DNA of 64,000 bases from Limnephilus marmoratus. Taxonomy: Eukaryota; Arthropoda; Insecta; Trichoptera; Limnephilidae. The translations under genes were made by a program, and so were the position numbers. The stretch covers positions 41,404,962 through 41,468,961 of the forward strand of contig OU862928.1 of NCBI GenBank assembly GCA_917880885.1, read 5' to 3'. The notes below the pieces were generated by a model. The model did not search any database and was not told where the DNA came from. It worked only from the letters and a program-made list of their open reading frames with translations. Positions 10,266 to 21,529 of the stretch are shown piece after piece; positions within the stretch are counted from its first letter, which is position 1; each line of letters begins with the position of its first letter.

Positions 10266-11339
10266 AAAAATGTTACCAATGGAAGACAAGCATATGAAGT
10301 GTCTTTAACCAGACAGCGGCAGAGAATCCAAATTTCGTTGAAAGATGTTCTTACGATTGTACAGGGCGGTTCCAATGAAAAAGATTAATTATTCTCCGTA
10401 CCAGCTTTTTAAAATTATAACTCAATATCAATTTTATTTCATTCCAAATTTTCTTTAATTTATACCTACTTCGAAAAATTATGAAAGGCGTGATGATAAA
10501 ACTATTAAAATAATGTAATTTTTGTGATTGTTTTTTGATCATAAGTATTTATAATTTTTCAATAATGTCTAAGCAAAATACGAATGTACAAAAAATCTTA
10601 AATATATTAGTTTGTAAGACCGTTTGGTCACAAAACACATGTGCGGATTTTTTTTAATGATTTTATTTAAACTAAAATTAAAATTCTGAAACATTGCTTT
10701 CCCAGCTAATGTATTGATTTATTTTACTGCATGATTAAATGATTTGAAATGGGTGTGGTATAATACAAAATTTTCCAACAAACAAATCTGCCAACAACCT
10801 ACGGAATAACCTTATTATTTTAAAAATAAACACTGATAATTTAAAACGTAACTTTACCAGATAAAAAAAAAACAATATTTTGAAATCAATTTATACTTTT
10901 TTGTGGAAAAGAGTCAATACGGCTAAAAATGACATATTTCCGGTTTTGTCTGGTTATTCCCTCTGAACATGACGCGACAAACCTTATGAAAGTTTCAGAG
11001 TCATTTCCACACCTTGGAATACCTACCATGGAAACACTTTTTTTATTCCAGTGTAAAAATAAGCCAGCAATCTAAGTTTTCACATATTCATCTGTCTTTA
11101 CTGGCATAAATCTTCACTAATTTACTCCTCTTTCCTTAGATTCATCATTGCACTTCTTAGAACTTCTGCTAAGAACTATGTTCATTTCACCAAACTTGAT
11201 AAAAAATCTGGTTCCTTGACAACTTAAAATCAACTCAACTCAACACCTCTTTGAAAAGTCGTTAAAAGCTTTGAAAAAAGTCTCGGAAAATAGCCCATAA
11301 CCCAACCTAACACAACCTATTTAAGGGCCCGAAAAGAAG
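10266..11339. other. AT-rich stretch, nothing recognised
   Basis: Several short T-rich and A-rich runs are present, with no frame, RNA gene or repeat family that I can place. A short ACCCAACCTAACACAACC segment near 11300 is weakly telomere-like. Confidence 0.4.
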
Positions 11340-11690
11340 AAGATGGAGAGATACGAAATTACGAATGTTAGAGGAGAGCGCTAACATTTACAGCGCCAAA
11401 ATCGATGCGAAAATGTTTAATAAAACACGACTCATTTAAAATAGTGCAAAAATCTCACGGGCATTATCTTAAACAGCATTTAAAGAAACACTGTGAATTT
11501 TTTCATACATATAACTTGTAAAATAACTGAAACAAACGTGTTAATAATAATTTTTGGAGCATACTTTGCGATTTTTTTCTATCGAGGGAATTTTATATAA
11601 TTTGCGTTTCGGCGCGGGCAAAGTCTAGATATTATCTTCTTAACATACATTTTTGTAAGAGCTTTAAAACTTAACGTGTTTAAGAGAAAT
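11340..11690 (-). repeat. Dispersed repeat G, complete copy
   Basis: This is the reverse complement of the copy at 1-910 without the repeat A interruption. It is the best template for the family's limits. Confidence 0.55.
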
Positions 11691-11705
11691 ATGTAATATA
11701 TCTTT

Positions 11706-12086
11706 CTACAACATGGGCCTCTTCAAGACCAATGTTCATTCCTTCCTCTCCTCAAAAAAACCCTCCACACAGCATCCCAGATGAATTATTCATCCCAGGG
11801 AAATTATTTTCCTCAGGGCCTCCTGTGTGGAGTTAATAAAAAAAAATTAGTCACATGAGAACGGGTCGTTTTTATGACTCGTTCTTGAGTTCAACGGCTC
11901 GGCTGTTGAACGATTTGCCGGCCTCTGTGTTTCCTACCTCCTACAACATGGGTATCTTCAAGACCCGTGTTCACTCCTTCCTTTCCTCAAAAAGACCCTC
12001 CACACAGCATCTTCAAAGATGACATAGGCCCTGAGGGAAGTTATTTTCCTCAGGGCCTCCGTGTGGATATAATGTATAAAAAAATA
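11706..12086 (+). mobile_element. Two head-to-tail 5'-truncated LINE 3' ends
   Basis: The first (11706-11848) and second (11849-12086) both encode the LINE's last residues (reading NMG-FKT-VHSFLSSK in degenerate form). Both then carry the 3' hairpin: CTCCACAC near 11998, GGCCCTGAGG 12027-12036, CCTCAGGGCC 12048-12057 and GTGTGGA 12061-12067. Each ends in an A run. The intact reference is 56636-57098. Confidence 0.8.
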
Positions 12087-12186
12087 TCGGTACAAATCCC
12101 GCGGGCCCTTAAGCAATTTTTAATATTTCTTCAAACGGTGGCACCATTTTAATTCAAAATTAATTTAATAATTGGTCATTTAAATA

Positions 12187-12417
12187 TATTTTTTTATTAT
12201 TTATAATATTTGAATGCATGTTTACACAATTTATATTTTATAAGATTTCTGATATGTCTAAATGAAAACCATTAAAATTACGATGTAGTAATTCAATACT
12301 ACTCAATTACAACATTGTAATTTTAATGGTTTTTATGTAGACAAATTAGAAACCTTAGAAATTAGAAAGAACGTAAATGTGAACTAAAATATTATAAATA
12401 ATAAATAAAAAAAATAA
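12187..12417. mobile_element. Foldback MITE (about 230 bp)
   Basis: The two halves are inverted copies. The ends read TTATTATTTATAATATTT in both directions and the centre pairs CCATTAAAATTAC with GTAATTTTAATGG, leaving a loop of about 35 bp. There is no coding capacity. Confidence 0.65.
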
Positions 12418-12460
12418 ATTACACATTATTAAACTTGTTCCCTTTATACACTACTAGCAG

Positions 12461-13230
12461 ACCCGGACATACGTTGCTGTGGCTAACTAAACGCCACGCC
12501 ATTACCCAATCTTTAAAGCCAACGCCATCTGTTAAATCAAATGCCCGCTGCCCGCTGCCGCTTGGCCCCAGATAGATTATATATTTCCATCAATTAACAC
12601 AAAGCTTTGACAAATTATAAATAACTAAAAAATAGTGACCGACCAAAGGTTAGGTTTCGGCAAGTTTGAGCAAAAAAATCTAGTTTCGGCATCAGTTTCG
12701 GTATCGGCAGATTTTCTGCCGAACCTTCGGCCGTACCGAAACTCTGCAAAAGACCTCAATAAATGGTAAATTTAGTTTTAAGAATGTTTTGATTGTTAAA
12801 GCAATTTTAATTAAAATACTCAAATAATGAGGTCCTTCCTTTATAATGTAGTAAGTGTTGATTATTGACAAATTTTTGGTCCAAGAAGTAGTAAACATGT
12901 TTGTTAATTTTTAGTAATATCAAAAAAAACCTTTTTTTTACATACTTCGATTACTGTTTTTTTAATTCATTTAACACATGTTAACTGTTTGTGCATGTGT
13001 AAAAAATAAGCCAAATTTTTAACACGTCTAAAAAAGTTTCGGTTTCGGTTTTGGCCGAAATTGAGACAGCTACCGAAGATTCGGTTTCGGTAGAAAGTCA
13101 TGTTTCGGTCGGACACTACTAAAACCCTTCCTCATGAATCACTCTATCTATTGGTGAAAACAACATGAAAATCCGTTGCGTAGTTCAAAAGATCCAAGCG
13201 CACAGATAGCGTGAGCGACTTCATTTTATA
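12461..13230. repeat. Helitron-like repeat I split by a hAT-like MITE
   Basis: The start (ACTAGCAGACCCGG, reverse of a CTAGT-type end) to about 12624 and the continuation at 13127-13230 (AAAATCCGTTGCGTAGTTC) belong to a common insect repeat type. The 486-bp MITE 12633-13118 interrupts it. The Helitron link is an inference from the CTAGT ends only. Confidence 0.45.
12633..13118. mobile_element. hAT-like MITE (486 bp)
   Basis: The TIRs TAGTGACCGACCAAA and (inverted) TAGTGTCCGACCGAA are followed inward by many TTTCGG motifs on both sides. The flanks CTAAAAAA and CTAAAACC match at 6 of 8 positions, consistent with an aged 8-bp target duplication. Confidence 0.65.
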
Positions 13231-13332
13231 CTATGTAAAGATGCCCCATTACCTCCTCCCCCTTCCAGCTCCCACATTTTAAATGACTCTTATAATTTTA
13301 TAACTATTCTTGTAAATAGTTTAAAAATAACC

Positions 13333-13360
13333 CTGATGAAGTAAGCAATGCTTACGAAAC
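13333..13360 (+). ncRNA. Hammerhead-ribozyme-like core
   Basis: CTGATGA (13333-13339), then stem II GTAAGC (13341-13346), loop AAT, GCTTAC (13350-13355), then GAAAC (13356-13360). Both invariant core blocks are intact and stem II pairs perfectly over 6 bp. GTGGTCAACG follows about 12 bp later, a spacing also seen at the other cores. Stems I and III are not evident, so activity is unproven. It may be a Penelope-like or retroposon relic. Confidence 0.5.
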
Positions 13361-13516
13361 ATCGAACATGTGGTCAACGAATGCCCGCTCCATTCATTCC
13401 CCTGCGGGAGTGATGAGGTCCACAGGGCAACGCCTGAGGCCCTTGACAGGTTCGCAGACCTAGATGTCTTCCTCTGACCCCCCACCATGCGAAAGAAGAA
13501 GAAGAATGATATTGTA

Positions 13517-13650
13517 AAAAAAATTAAAGGAGTAAAAATACTCTCGTTTGCTGATGACCTAAAAATTTACAAAACGATTACCTCCATCATTGATTGTAAT
13601 ATCCTTCAAGCTGATCTTGATCACTTACAGGATTGGTGTAATTAATTTAG
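13517..13650 (+). pseudogene. LINE reverse transcriptase fragment with FADD motif
   Basis: The translation includes VKILSFADDLKIYKTI. FADD (13547-13558) is the catalytic motif of jockey/CR1-type reverse transcriptases, and LQADLDHLQDWC is the usual sequence about 20 residues later. A stop follows soon after, so only this fragment of the palm domain remains. Confidence 0.75.
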
Positions 13651-14501
13651 GCTCCTGTCCTGGAAGTTACTTCAAGATAGCGGGGATGGGGGTCATGGTA
13701 AATATTTTTTCCATCAAACTGTACACAGAGTTTTGCATTTGCCTGTGAATTGCCGAGATGGAAAGCTGTCACAACTGTCTTTGACCCATTTGGCTTGTTC
13801 CTCCTTCCATAGCATTGAGGATAAATATTAAAAATAATATTTTAAAAATGAAATACAATACAAAAGGCAATAGGTATTATCAACTCAAAAATATAAGTTT
13901 GTATATCATTGCGTATTCTACCTGCGTATTTATTACCTATCTAATTCATGATCGGATTTACCTTCAGATGATTCTCGGATATACAATTCTGGAATTCCAG
14001 AATCTGGGATAAGACATGACAGAGATGAAATCACGGGAACTAATTAACATCCCTAACTCGGATTTCAAAGGAACAGATGTTTTACTACCCACTACCTGAC
14101 TACCTTCCCCTAACTCCAATGCTAAGGGCGGAAAGGTAAAGGGTACAAGAGAAGGGGTCAAGGAAACTTCACAAGGGTTGAACAGATTTTTGGAATCTTT
14201 GTTTGAAAGCAAGCCGCCATTGGACATTTTATAACTAAGGTTAATTTATTTGTTTAGACCTATATAACTGATCAAATAAACCTTCCTCATTCCTATTTCC
14301 TTCCTTTCCCTACGGCCTACTCCCTTCAGACTTACAATAAATTCCAATATTCCTACTTACTTCGTGCAGTTGGAAACAGTTAGGACCCTTATGGGATGGG
14401 GATCTGCTTCACCCAAGTACATAGGTACTGTCACGATAATAATTAATATCTCTGTATTATTAATTAATAATTAATACCTCTGTATTAATTATTGTCCTGA
14501 C
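13651..14501. other. Unassigned, partly palindromic AT-rich stretch
   Basis: 13661-13835 resembles generic insect repeat sequence. 14436-14494 is a palindromic AT-rich block built from AATTAATA and CTCTGTATTA units next to the MITE at 14502. No gene was recognised. Confidence 0.35.
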
Positions 14502-15125
14502 CATAGACATATGAATATTACTAGACCAGAACATAAAGGTGAGGGGTAGACAACAACTACAGCGGGGCGCAGAGCGGGAAGATAACTTTGGAGATATGTG
14601 ATTCGTCAGTAACTCAATATGACAGTATATAGGCATCTCGCATTATAATATCACCATTTAGTTCTTATAAGTAAACTCTGATTTTTAATGAATATACCTT
14701 ACCTACACGGGAGCGCGAATTGCTCGCCGCGTAATGAACAAATTTGCGAAGTCTAAATACGGCAAAGTAAAGTTCGCCTATTTTCAGACTCCAATATTTT
14801 GTTGCCGTATTTAGTTAGGACACTTTTACAAATGTTTCATAATTTACTTACCCCAGTAAACATCGACGAGCACACGCAATGTATCTCGAGTGATAGTATA
14901 TATTTACACGTTTTCAAAACACAAACCATGTTTTTTGCGGTGTTATTTCGTAAAATGCAGCGATGAGCGCTCGACGCTGGCTCGCAGAAGAATGATGACG
15001 TCACATTTTTTAGATTCACGCGAAGCCATACTCAATCCCAGCCGGTTCCCATGGAACCGGTATGGGGAGGGGAAAAATACGCTTTTATCACTTAGGGCAG
15101 GTCTAGTAATATTCATATGTCTATG
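14502..15125. mobile_element. TIR element, 624 bp, hAT-like target duplication
   Basis: The inverted ends CATAGACATATGAATATT continue through ACTAGACC (26 bp each). The flanks GTCCTGAC (14494-14501) and TTCCTGAC (15126-15133) match at 7 of 8 positions, fitting an 8-bp duplication. The interior has no long frame, so it is non-autonomous. A TGACGTCA site at 14996-15003 lies inside. Confidence 0.75.
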
Positions 15126-15133
15126 TTCCTGAC

Positions 15134-17580
15134 TTAAAAAACCTCTTCTTACTTCTTTTAGTAATTTGCTGATTTTTTTATTTCTCGCCTCTTGGCCAGC
15201 TATACAATTAATCTATCTCCTTTTTTTGTTTTATCGATTGGCAACATTGCTAGACTTTTAAAAAATTAAACTTAAAATTTACTTTTCGAACTACCGCTGA
15301 TCCGGAGCCGACGGTGATTCGACTCGTCACCTAATATTATAGTTTTTGGTTTTTAATATGGTATAATCCCTTCGTTATGCTACGGGAGTTGATACCGCGT
15401 GCTGAATCTTTAAGTTTGTGATTTTTATACACGACCCTTTTTGGCTATTCGGGCGTTATTGTGAGCCAGAACGCCATCTCCACATGGCGTGTTCTTGAGC
15501 TTTTTGGTAGAAATTCATATGAATTTCGCAAGAGGGAATTTAAATGGCCTTGGCAGGCCCAAGACATCCGTATTTGAAATCGACGGATTCCCACCGGTTA
15601 TTCTTTGATGAGTGTTCATATTTGAGGTCAGCGAAATCCCAGAAAACCCTTATAAGCACGCCTGGAACCTGGAGGAGGTTCTGGTTCTGAATCCTGCTGC
15701 TCGACAACGAGAGGGAGGCTGCTGTCCTGGAATATTCCCTGAAGTATTCCCAGTTCCCAAACTGGTGTTCTTTCATGTTTGCATCTTGCTGCATTTCGGC
15801 GCGTGATGTGGCCTTCAACTAAGTGTTTATGGGCGGTTAGTTATTATTTCGAACATCGCATGGTTCAAAAGGTATGTTTTTTGTTCTATGTAATTTGTCT
15901 GTCATTATATTATTTAAATATACATGTAACTGTCAAAAAGACATTCCTCTTTTATTTCGAGTGTGAATGTAAGCCATACTGAAGAAAACCAGATTCCCAT
16001 TAACCTGACCTGACTCTCAAAACTCTCCTTTGCTATTAAATAAACAGTGGGATTAATCCCCCTGCAAATTGACTACACTATAGTACACAACCGATAAAAT
16101 ACTGAAAGTACCCATTAGAAAGCCTTCCATTGAAATTTTCAATAACTTTGACGAAGCAAAGGTACAACGAATATATGCATAAAAGTATTTGTGTGATGGA
16201 TACTCTACTAGACCGTGTATTCATCACATCAGATCGAATAAAAATGTCATAAAAACATTCCGAGGCACATATTGAGGAGGACTAAGAAATACCAAATCTA
16301 TATTTAATTTCACCATTCTATTTGTCATATTTTGTATGTACAATATTTTATACAGTCGCAAATAAAATAACTTTAGCGGTATTCACAAACTGAAATAGAT
16401 GACGCGATAACCAAATATTCCACACAGCTGTGGCAGTTAATTTAAAATTTTCGCTTTGAAGAAGAAGCAAATGTTTTTATCTAATTTATTTATTAAGTGA
16501 CTGCTGTACAAGAGTCCCAACTTCCCAGATCCAGTTTCAGTGCGACTATAGCATGAATACTTGAAATAAGGGTAGATCCAATGGATGCGGGTAGGGAAAA
16601 AAAACAGGGCTAATTAAACCCTTTCAGCATCTTGGAGGAACTTTGAACTTACTTTGCAAAACTGCTCGAATCACCAATACATATAGATACATAGATACTC
16701 TTTTTATGTGGACTCTCTTTAGTGGGACTAGCGGCGGTTATCTCTAAAATTTGTGCACGAAACTCCATTAAAATAAGAAAATATGATAAAGTTGTATTAT
16801 TTATTATTTATTTATTAATTTATTTACTACACGCCCTGATGGGCTTTTACATTATAGTTTATAAGTTTAGTATCAAACAATAAAGAAAATATAATAAATA
16901 TAAAATAAAATATAACTCGAGAAAAGAAAATACGTAATACAATGTAACAAACAAAAGCATATAATAAAATTAAACGTACATATACATACGTAAAAATGAT
17001 AAGAAGTCTCACATTCAATATAAACAAAAATTGCAGAAATTATGTAAATCTATTTCTGTCTAGAAGAATGAAAGTGATAGAATATACAACATTTCTACTG
17101 ATTAGTTTTAAAATGAAATATATCACCTAGATTAGAATATTTATTTCCGAGACTGGTGCAGTCTCGGAAACGGAGAATTTTGATAAGCTAGTGTCCTGGT
17201 ATTATTGAAGTAGAAGGGTAATAAATGTCGACATGATTTTTTGGGAAAATCGATATTGATAAATTGAAGTAATTCAGGAGAGTCAATTTTGTAATGCAGT
17301 ATTTTATGTTATAGTATTAAATATGTGCTTATTCTTTTTTCTGAAAGTTTCAATGGAGACATTCTATCCAGGAGATAATTGTAATCAATGTTATATATAG
17401 TTTTATCACGCTTAAAATTTACGCCATTAAAAATTCGTGCTAAAAAATTCCACTATATTAATACTGAATGAGAAGTACGAAATGAATAACATAAGTGCGT
17501 TATGAATTCAGCGACTATAGGAATTTCTGTTCTGTGAGGTTTGTCTAGAACTCCGGTATAGTTGTATATGGGTATAGGAC
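15134..17580. other. Intergenic stretch with one coding-like segment
   Basis: 15540-15818 (minus) has an open frame of 92 codons in a GC-richer block (containing HQFGNWEYFREYSRTAASLS). I do not recognise it and it may be a retroelement piece. 16505-16553 is a small minus-strand SINE S 3' fragment. The remainder, especially 16700-17500, is AT-rich with nothing recognised. Confidence 0.35.
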
Positions 17581-17588
17581 GCCGGTCT

Positions 17589-17826
17589 GCGTATTTACAA
17601 AACCTATACCGTTTCAGTCGCTTTAAATTTTCAAAATCAAAATTTAAATATTTAGAAATAAAATTATTAATTTCTAATATACACATCAGAAAGATTATTT
17701 TATCTAGATTTTAGAACAATTTTTGTTTTTGCAATGTGATAAAAAATAACCAATATACATAGAGGTATATTTAAAACATAAATTGTCGCTACCGCGACTG
17801 AATCGGTATAGGTTTTGTAAATACGC
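17589..17826. mobile_element. Mutator-like MITE (238 bp) with 9-bp target duplication
   Basis: The TIR GCGTATTTACAAAACCTATA continues to CCG and TTCAGTCGC with one mismatch. The 9-bp repeat CGCCGGTCT flanks it exactly (17580-17588 and 17827-17835). A perfect 9-bp duplication suits Mutator-like elements. There is no coding capacity. Confidence 0.8.
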
Positions 17827-17835
17827 CGCCGGTCT

Positions 17836-18130
17836 AGCCCACCTACTGCGTGGATCGGGAAAGACCGGTTGAGGGAGACGTTTTGATCAATCCAGCCGGA
17901 CACTCTCAACCCATCGCCTTGCACCGCAGTAGGAGAATGGGTAACTTCGTAAGAGACGTCCGTAACTCCTGGACACATGACCTCTAGGTTCCTACCCAAC
18001 CCTCATACCTTTTTCTTTCCCAGAACTTCCTGTCCTTCCTTTCTCTAAAAGACCCTACACACAGCATCTCTAAAGATGACATGAAATTATTTTCCTCAGG
18101 GCCTCCTGGGTGGAGCTAATGAAAAAAATA
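17836..18130 (+). mobile_element. Repeat A, 5'-truncated copy
   Basis: It runs in the forward direction of the family and ends with CCTCAGGGCCTCC, TGGAGCTAATG and an A-rich tail. It abuts the MITE at 17589-17826. Confidence 0.75.
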
Positions 18131-18778
18131 ATAAACGAAAATTGTAATTTTCTTTGTAACCTACGACATTCTACTTAACTGATTTCAATAAACTAACTTC
18201 AAAATTTGAACCACATTTTGATCGTCTGACTAACTCCCACTTTTATCACAGCTCCAGACTTGCTCGACATCTTCATCCTTTCATTACTCGTTCTCCTTCC
18301 CTTGCCTATCCCGTGGCCGATTGCGGTAGGGCCTTCAGAGCGCGCTCATCCCTCTTGTCCCGCTGATGGATTGTGAGAGCTGCCACCAACCACCCTCAGC
18401 CGGGCGCTAAGTCGCTTACAAACAGTATGGCTATTTTTCTGGGTCGGAGATAAACTGCCACCCAAGTTTAGGGACTTTAGTTTAAACTTTAAACCGATAC
18501 AAAATACTGAAATGTATTTGTTTACTGAATCTAGGCATTTGTTTTAGTAGACAATCTCTTACATTATTATTTGTCAATAGTATTAAACTCTCAGGAATCG
18601 GGAGTATTTTTAAAGTAAAACTTCTTTGTGCAAGCTTGATTTGGGGGGCAAGCTGGTGAAAGCGTTACGAAAAGTGGTGATTGTTACGAAAAATTTCATG
18701 CGAACGGTAATCGATGCGAACGGTGATCGATTGCTAGGCGAACGGTCGGGCCTTTACGCACGCTTGACTTGGAGAGTG
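18131..18778. other. Unassigned stretch
   Basis: 18240-18400 has coding-like composition but no recognisable product. The rest is AT-rich. Confidence 0.35.
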
Positions 18779-18978
18779 ACGGGGATAAGGTTAGGATAAG
18801 GATAAGGATAAGGATGGTCACCCCAAAGTCGTAGGTCATCCCAAGGTCGTAGGCCACCCCATGGTCATATTTCACCCCAATGTCATATGTCACCCCTAGG
18901 TAGTAGGTCACTCCGTTCGCTACGTTTGGTAACTTGGCAGGGATACCTGGGTTCATTAGGCGAGGTTTGTCTTGTAGT
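18779..18978 (+). repeat. GGATAA microsatellite and 18-bp minisatellite inside a repeat A copy
   Basis: GGATAA units (about 18779-18813) are followed by six diverged 18-bp units of the type GGTCACCCCAAAGTCGTA up to about 18906. These run into a repeat A piece (TTCGCTACGTTTGGT..., to 18978). Repeat A itself has GGTCACCCCAAGTGG at this place, so the minisatellite probably arose by expansion of that block. Confidence 0.7.
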
Positions 18979-19296
18979 TTTACTTCATTCGTTTGGTCTA
19001 AAGCACACTCGTTTATTGTCCAAATATTGGGTCCTTACATATGAAATTGGCGTTTTGCCGTACTGGCAACTTTGATCTCAAATATCTTCTCTTTGGTTAG
19101 GAATTCCAAATTCAAATACAATAACCCTACAATCCATCCTAGTCCTTGATATGTATTGTTGTCTCCCTCCCTCTAATTGATTATCTATTGTACCGCTTTC
19201 AAATACTTTGTCTCTGTCTAAATATGTTCTTTCTCCCTCTGTCGCTCATTATATATACCTGATCACTCTGTCTTAATATTTAGTTATTATTATATC

Positions 19297-19322
19297 CTGA
19301 AGAAGCTAGGTTATAGCGAAAC
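19297..19322 (+). ncRNA. Hammerhead-like core, degenerate
   Basis: CTGAAGA (one change from CTGATGA), stem II GCTA / TAGC (19305-19308, 19314-19317), then GAAAC at 19318-19322. GTGGTTAAATACAAAGTG follows at about 19352-19369, the same downstream block as at 43219 and 52936. It is probably the end of a retroelement. Confidence 0.4.
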
Positions 19323-19419
19323 CAGTTGATATATAAAATAATAAATTCGTGGTTAAATACAAAGTGTTTGTTTTATTTTTATAATATAATGTCTAATCAC
19401 AAAGTAATTGCTTCTTATG

Positions 19420-19449
<30 letters not shown>
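19420..19449. repeat. A30 homopolymer
   Basis: Thirty consecutive A residues lie at the junction between the ribozyme-like repeat and repeat A. This is likely a retroposon tail. Confidence 0.9.
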
Positions 19450-19451
<2 letters not shown>

Positions 19452-19461
19452 CCACTCAGAA

Positions 19462-19915
19462 CCTCTCATCTTTGGGAATGCCCTCGGTGGTTCTTTTTAG
19501 GGAAAGGATGGATAGGAAGTTCTGGGATGGAAAAAGGTATAAGGGTTGGGTAGGAATCAGGATAGGTCAATGTGTCCAGGATTGACGGAAGTATGAATCT
19601 ATCCTTCCAATTGCAGTGTAAGGCGATGGGTCGAGAGAGTCAAGCTGGAGAAGCTTAGATTGGTCTCTCTCAATCAGTCTCTACCGATTCGGCCTTCCAC
19701 AGAGAAGGTGGGTAAACGCATCCGCCGCCAAGACCTAAACGCCTTTCCCCATGAACCCAGGCATCTCTGCCAAGTCACCAAACGTAGCAAATCACTTGGG
19801 GTGGTCTATTGCAGGGGTTTTGATAGTGGGAGGAATGGATTCATACGTCCGTCACTCCTGGACACACTGACCCCTTAGATTCCTACAAGCCTCTCATACC
19901 TTTTTCCTTTATTTT
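19462..19915. mobile_element. Repeat A, two fragments in opposite orientation
   Basis: 19462-19816 is a minus-orientation copy. 19817-19915 is a plus-orientation piece (TTCATACGTCCGTCACTCCT to the pyrimidine tract). They are joined head to head by an inversion or a second insertion. The same arrangement occurs at 22988-23225. Confidence 0.7.
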
Positions 19916-20129
19916 TAGAATGGTATCATTATTTCTTCACACACTGGCCACATCAGAAGTTCTAGGAGCTCCGACAATCTGACACTGTAGAGGCGGGCAA
20001 AGCGTCTCAGTTGAGCGAGCCGGCTCACTGGGTCTCGTTCAATGAAAAGATCCGGGTCAGTGAACCGGCTCGAATGAACGACTGAATTGGTCCATCTCCC
20101 CCGTCCCCTCCCTCGGCCCTCCACACTTT

Positions 20130-20171
20130 ATTAAAAAGGGAACCCCAATATTTTGGGGTTCCCTTTTTAAT
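20130..20171. other. Perfect 19-bp stem hairpin
   Basis: ATTAAAAAGGGAACCCCAA and its exact complement are separated by TATT. No parent element was identified. It lies in a unique-looking CT-rich context. Confidence 0.9.
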
Positions 20172-20378
20172 CGGATTCTTGTATCCCTGAATGAAAAAAT
20201 GAAATCCTTTGTATTTAGTTGAGTTTTGATCTTTGGTGTGAAACCAACACCAACTTTACTTTTTTAACGATTTTTAGAAAGCATGAATTATTGAAAATAA
20301 ACAGTGAATGATTTACTGAAAATAAACAATGAGCATAATAATAATATAACTTATCCTGTTATAATAAACAAAATAATG

Positions 20379-20640
20379 CGGCCGGAGCGTCGACGTCACG
20401 ACTGACGTATTATGCACGCACACCCGCTTGAATTCCGATATTATTATTATATTCATTGTATTTCGGTAATAACATGCACGGCGCACGCACACTACCCAGC
20501 AAAGGATAATGTGGCCGGAGCGCTGACGTCACGACTGACGTTTTATGCACGCAAACACGCTTGAATTCCGATATTATTATTATATTCATTGTATTTCGGT
20601 AGTACATGCACGGCGCACGCACACTGACCAGCAAAGGTAC
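20379..20640 (+). repeat. Two-copy 132-bp tandem repeat
   Basis: Units start GGCCGGAGCG at about 20380 and 20512 and share GTCACGACTGACGT and CTTGAATTCCGATATTATTA. Each contains ACGTCA/TGACGT-type sites. Confidence 0.8.
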
Positions 20641-20724
20641 GCCACCGCGTAGAAAAGTGTCATAGTGAACTGAACTGTAAACCGTTACCTTACTTTCATA
20701 TTTTACCTTTCTGCGTCGCTGACT

Positions 20725-21015
20725 AGAGTGGCTATGAACGAACGAACGAACGAGCAATCCGCATCAGTACAGACCCGCGAGCCGCGAGATCCGTTGAACG
20801 ATACACTGCTCTCGGCTCCCACGGGTCAGTCGGGTCTTCGGATCTCACGGGTCAGTTGCTCAGTCGGCTCACCGGATCTGGCGGGTCAGTTGGCTCACCG
20901 GCTCACTCGTTCGCGAAGATCCGCGAACCGTGAAGATCGTTCTTTGGGAACCGGATCTTACGGATCAGTATGAAAATCCGGTTCACTGAGCCGACTCGTT
21001 CGCGAACGACTCACT
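20725..21015. repeat. GAAC microsatellite and CGGATC/GGCTCAC-rich block
   Basis: GAAC units at about 20737-20752 are followed by 250 bp dominated by GGGTCAGT, CCGGATCT and CGTTCGCGAACG motifs. A related block is at 19975-20075. The CGTTCGCGAACG palindrome recalls hAT-type MITEs, but I cannot delimit an element. Confidence 0.45.
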
Positions 21016-21255
21016 TCTAGACAGCAACGTTATTGTGGTTTCTGTATCGGGGTCGATAACACATATATTTTGTCAATCTAAAACCTTCTGATCATTCAGA
21101 TCATTGTCGCGGTTGGTAATTTTAAACTTGTACCTAATATATAAAAAGTTACAAATAAAATCCAATCACTAGGTATAGCCAAGTGTTATTATTAATAAAT
21201 TCCCGCGACCTTGGTAGCAATGGTATATCCCTGGTATGTTATATGGTTTCAACAA

Positions 21256-21520
21256 TACCAGAATTTCCTCTCCTTCATTTTCCTTAAAAGATTCACACAG
21301 CATTTCCGAAGATTGTTTTCCTCAGGTTGGTAGGTATATTTGCAGTACTCCTCACTAAGAATTCCTGTTTCAAGGCGGACTGAGGTTGTTGTGTTGGTGT
21401 TAATTCATAATTTTTCATGATTTCCTCATCTTCATGTTTGTGGATTTCTTCATCTTCATGTTTGAAGACTGTGTTTGTTGATTTCGTCATCTTCACTTTT
21501 ATATGACTCATATTCAAGTT
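21256..21520. repeat. Repeat A fragment followed by a 25-30 bp minisatellite
   Basis: 21256-21326 is a repeat A tail piece (TTCCTCTCCTTC... to TTTTCCTCAGG). 21410-21520 contains about four units of TTCATCTTCATGTTTG type. Confidence 0.55.
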
Positions 21521-21529
21521 TGTTGACTG

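Noticed and set aside
20410..20757. 115-codon minus frame
   Set aside because: It runs across a two-copy tandem repeat and adjacent simple sequence, giving a repetitive translation only.
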